DNA from: an uncultured Alphaproteobacteria bacterium
GTDB taxonomy: Bacteria; Pseudomonadota; Alphaproteobacteria; Rhizobiales; Ancalomicrobiaceae
Assembly (NCBI GenBank): GCA_937892955.1
Contig: CALBKH010000130.1
Span: forward strand, 1-5,209
Length of the DNA: 5,209 nt
Direction of reading: 5' to 3'
Shown: positions 5,178 to 5,209 of the stretch, one piece after another
Numbering within the stretch: position 1 is the stretch's first letter
How the letters are laid out: the number at the start of each line of letters is the position of its first letter
Position numbers and translations under genes: made by a program
The notes under the pieces: model-generated
Seen by the model: only the letters and a program-made list of their open reading frames with translations
Database searches by the model: none
What the model was told of the DNA's origin: nothing

Positions 5178-5209
5178 ATGACGTTCCGCGTGGTGTGGCC
5201 GCCTCGGAA
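5178..5209 (+). CDS. Possible start of a divergent gene (10 codons visible)
   Basis: ATG at 5178 is preceded by GGAG with 6 nt spacing (5168-5171), and the frame MTFRVVWPPR is open to the window edge. It would be divergent from tetR across a 133-bp gap that contains the TetR operator, so it could be a second target. Ten codons are too few to name a product or exclude chance. Confidence 0.35.
   Translation, partial: MTFRVVWPPR

Overview
The window is high-GC chromosomal DNA, with G or C at most third codon positions, and fits a free-living Gram-negative proteobacterium. An alphaproteobacterium of the Hyphomicrobiales type is my best guess, from codon use and the gene families; nothing in the sequence proves it. 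A periplasmic-type c-type cytochrome supports a Gram-negative host. There is no tRNA, rRNA, CRISPR array, transposase or phage gene.

Layout. Positions 1-1060 (+) hold the C-terminal 352 residues of GTP-dependent phosphoenolpyruvate carboxykinase (pckG), whose start lies outside the window. A strong GNRA-loop hairpin terminator follows at about 1095-1130. From 5044 down to 1156, all on the minus strand, five genes are packed head to tail: a TetR-family repressor (4427-5044), a two-domain VOC/glyoxalase-fold protein (3634-4413), a small DUF4242 protein (3226-3540), a Crp/Fnr-family regulator (2500-3204) and a membrane-anchored di-haem cytochrome c peroxidase/MauG-family protein (1156-2478). The gaps are 13, 93, 21 and 21 bp. 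A TTTACA-16-TATCTT promoter with a TetR-type palindrome in its spacer lies just upstream of tetR. A possible divergent gene starts at 5178 and runs off the right edge.

How the genes may work together (inference). TetR probably represses its own promoter and so the whole five-gene unit. The VOC protein could act on, or bind, a small reactive molecule. The peroxidase would reduce peroxide, or carry out MauG-like oxidation, on the outer face of the inner membrane. The Crp/Fnr protein would add a second input, probably redox or oxygen related, as Fnr-type regulators often control cytochrome c peroxidases. I see no complete Fnr-type box in the window. The only larger gap (93 bp, between VOC and DUF4242) holds two inverted repeats; one covers the DUF4242 ribosome binding site, so the proximal and distal halves may be uncoupled after transcription.

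The points most worth a second look are the TetR-VOC-DUF4242-Crp-peroxidase combination, the loss of the distal haem-ligand histidine in the peroxidase (Ile155) together with its two-helix N-terminal anchor, and the structured 93-bp gap.
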